DNA of 6,556 nucleotides, taken from Dehalococcoidia bacterium. Its GTDB lineage: Bacteria > Chloroflexota > Dehalococcoidia > Dehalococcoidales > E44-bin46. Position numbers and translations under genes: made by a program. Under the pieces are notes generated by a model. It saw only the letters and a program-made list of their open reading frames with translations, had not been told where the DNA came from and ran no database searches. The stretch is from contig SOKA01000041.1 in assembly GCA_004376105.1 (NCBI GenBank), forward strand, positions 1 through 6,556, in the 5' to 3' direction. This document shows, one piece after another, positions 6,170-6,556 of the stretch (positions within the stretch are counted from its first letter, which is position 1; each line of letters starts with the position of its first letter).

Positions 6170-6389
6170 TGACATCTCCATCAAGGGGCAATCTCAGGCG
6201 AAACACCCCATAGCTGCTGGTATATTAAGACGCACGATTTGATAAAGAAGTACAGGCTATAATCAACTTTTGATAATTTATCTGGTATAATATATCTAGA
6301 GCAGCCAAAAGGATTTTTCTGGTTAATTGAAGTGAGGTTGATAACCCAATCTGTGGTAAGCTACACAAAAAGCAAGCTTTAAATAAAGA
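6170..6389. other. Intergenic region between rnfB and rsmD, no gene found
   Basis: These 220 bases are AT-rich and contain no open frame with a plausible start and ribosome binding site. I looked for a terminator after rnfB. The best pairing, GGGG (6185-6188) with CCCC (6206-6209), has a 17-nt loop and no T-run, so it is not convincing. GGTT-GAT-AACC (6336-6346) is too short. The region holds the rsmD promoter candidate and a CTGGTATA direct repeat (6217-6224 and 6282-6289). Confidence 0.6.
6263..6291 (+). promoter_or_regulatory. Candidate promoter for rsmD, extended -10
   Basis: TGGTATAAT (6283-6291) is a perfect extended -10 element. The hexamer 17 bp upstream of TATAAT is TCAACT (6263-6268), a poor -35 box. 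The spacer contains the 11-base palindrome GATAATTTATC (6272-6282), directly abutting the extended -10, where a repressor could bind. A second TATAAT (6258-6263) lies upstream but lacks a properly spaced -35. Transcription would start near 6298 and give rsmD a leader of about 90 nt. Confidence 0.4.
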
Positions 6390-6556
6390 ATGCGAGTTAT
6401 CGCAGGCAAAGCAAAAGGACACCAACTTAAAGTACCAAAGGGGACTACTACTCGTCCGGCGACAGATTTAGTACGAGGAGCGATTTTTTCTATTCTGGAA
6501 ACTACTACCAGCGACTGGACGAAGGTGCTTGATTTATTCGCTGGTAGCGGAGCCTT
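6390..6556 (+). CDS. rsmD: 16S rRNA (guanine966-N2)-methyltransferase RsmD, 5' part only
   Basis: RsmD methylates G966 of 16S rRNA during 30S assembly, using S-adenosylmethionine. Only the first 55 codons and 2 bases are in the window; the rest lies beyond the right edge. The N-terminus MRVIAGKAKG and the following LKVP match the family opening. RPATDLVR (22-29) corresponds to the usual RPT-D-VR motif, with Ala for Thr. VLDLFAGSGA (46-55) is SAM-binding motif I. ATG 6390 is the first possible start because TAA lies in frame at 6384-6386; the ribosome binding site is weak (AAAG only). It is separated from rnfB by 220 bases and has its own promoter candidate, so it is probably not part of the Rnf operon. 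Confidence 0.92.
   Translation, partial: MRVIAGKAKGHQLKVPKGTTTRPATDLVRGAIFSILETTTSDWTKVLDLFAGSGA

Noticed and set aside
6185..6209. GGGG/CCCC pairing after rnfB as a terminator
   Set aside because: Only four base pairs around a 17-nt loop and no T-run follow, so it does not meet the criteria for an intrinsic terminator.
6338..6382. Small open frame from TTG before rsmD
   Set aside because: The purine-rich stretch directly touches the TTG, leaving no spacing for a ribosome binding site, and the 14-residue product has no recognisable feature.
6225..6425. 66-codon open frame on the - strand at the rsmD start
   Set aside because: It overlaps the conserved N-terminus of rsmD in antisense and shows no ribosome binding site or family motif.

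Overview
The window holds a complete Rnf operon, apbE-rnfCDGEAB, all on the + strand, followed by a short intergenic stretch and the 5' end of rsmD, which runs off the right edge. Rnf is a membrane complex that couples electron transfer between reduced ferredoxin and NAD+ to Na+ or H+ translocation. The order C-D-G-E-A-B is the one known from acetogenic and clostridial bacteria, not the A-B-C-D-G-E order of Gammaproteobacteria. The organism is therefore probably an anaerobic bacterium outside the Proteobacteria, of moderate GC, with many ATA, AGG and AGA codons. The phylum cannot be settled from this window; Bacillota and Chloroflexota-type anaerobes are guesses only.

Layout. Bases 1-276 are a non-coding leader with promoter-like elements, a 20-bp-period direct repeat, a small inverted repeat and a strong stem-loop. 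apbE (277-1281) encodes a lipoprotein FAD:protein FMN transferase. rnfC (1283-2620), rnfD (2617-3570), rnfG (3560-4108), rnfE (4111-4725) and rnfA (4718-5293) are packed with gaps of at most 2 nt or overlaps of 4-11 nt. Three of them start with GTG inside the preceding gene, which suggests translational coupling. rnfB (5330-6169) stands apart by 36 nt, and that gap holds two perfect TATAAT boxes. Bases 6170-6389 contain no gene I can support but do contain a promoter candidate. rsmD begins at 6390.

How the genes work together. RnfB (ferredoxin-type, about six predicted [4Fe-4S] clusters) takes electrons from ferredoxin. RnfA and RnfE carry the paired membrane cysteines that hold a [2Fe-2S] cluster. 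RnfG and RnfD carry covalent FMN. RnfC (flavin, NADH and two [4Fe-4S] clusters) exchanges electrons with NAD(H). ApbE attaches the FMN to RnfG and RnfD, so the operon encodes both the complex and its own maturation enzyme.

All seven operon genes look intact: expected length, key residues present, no frameshift. I see no mobile element, CRISPR array, tRNA or rRNA. I found no undescribed system here; the points worth a second look are mostly regulatory, in the leader and in the gap before rnfB.
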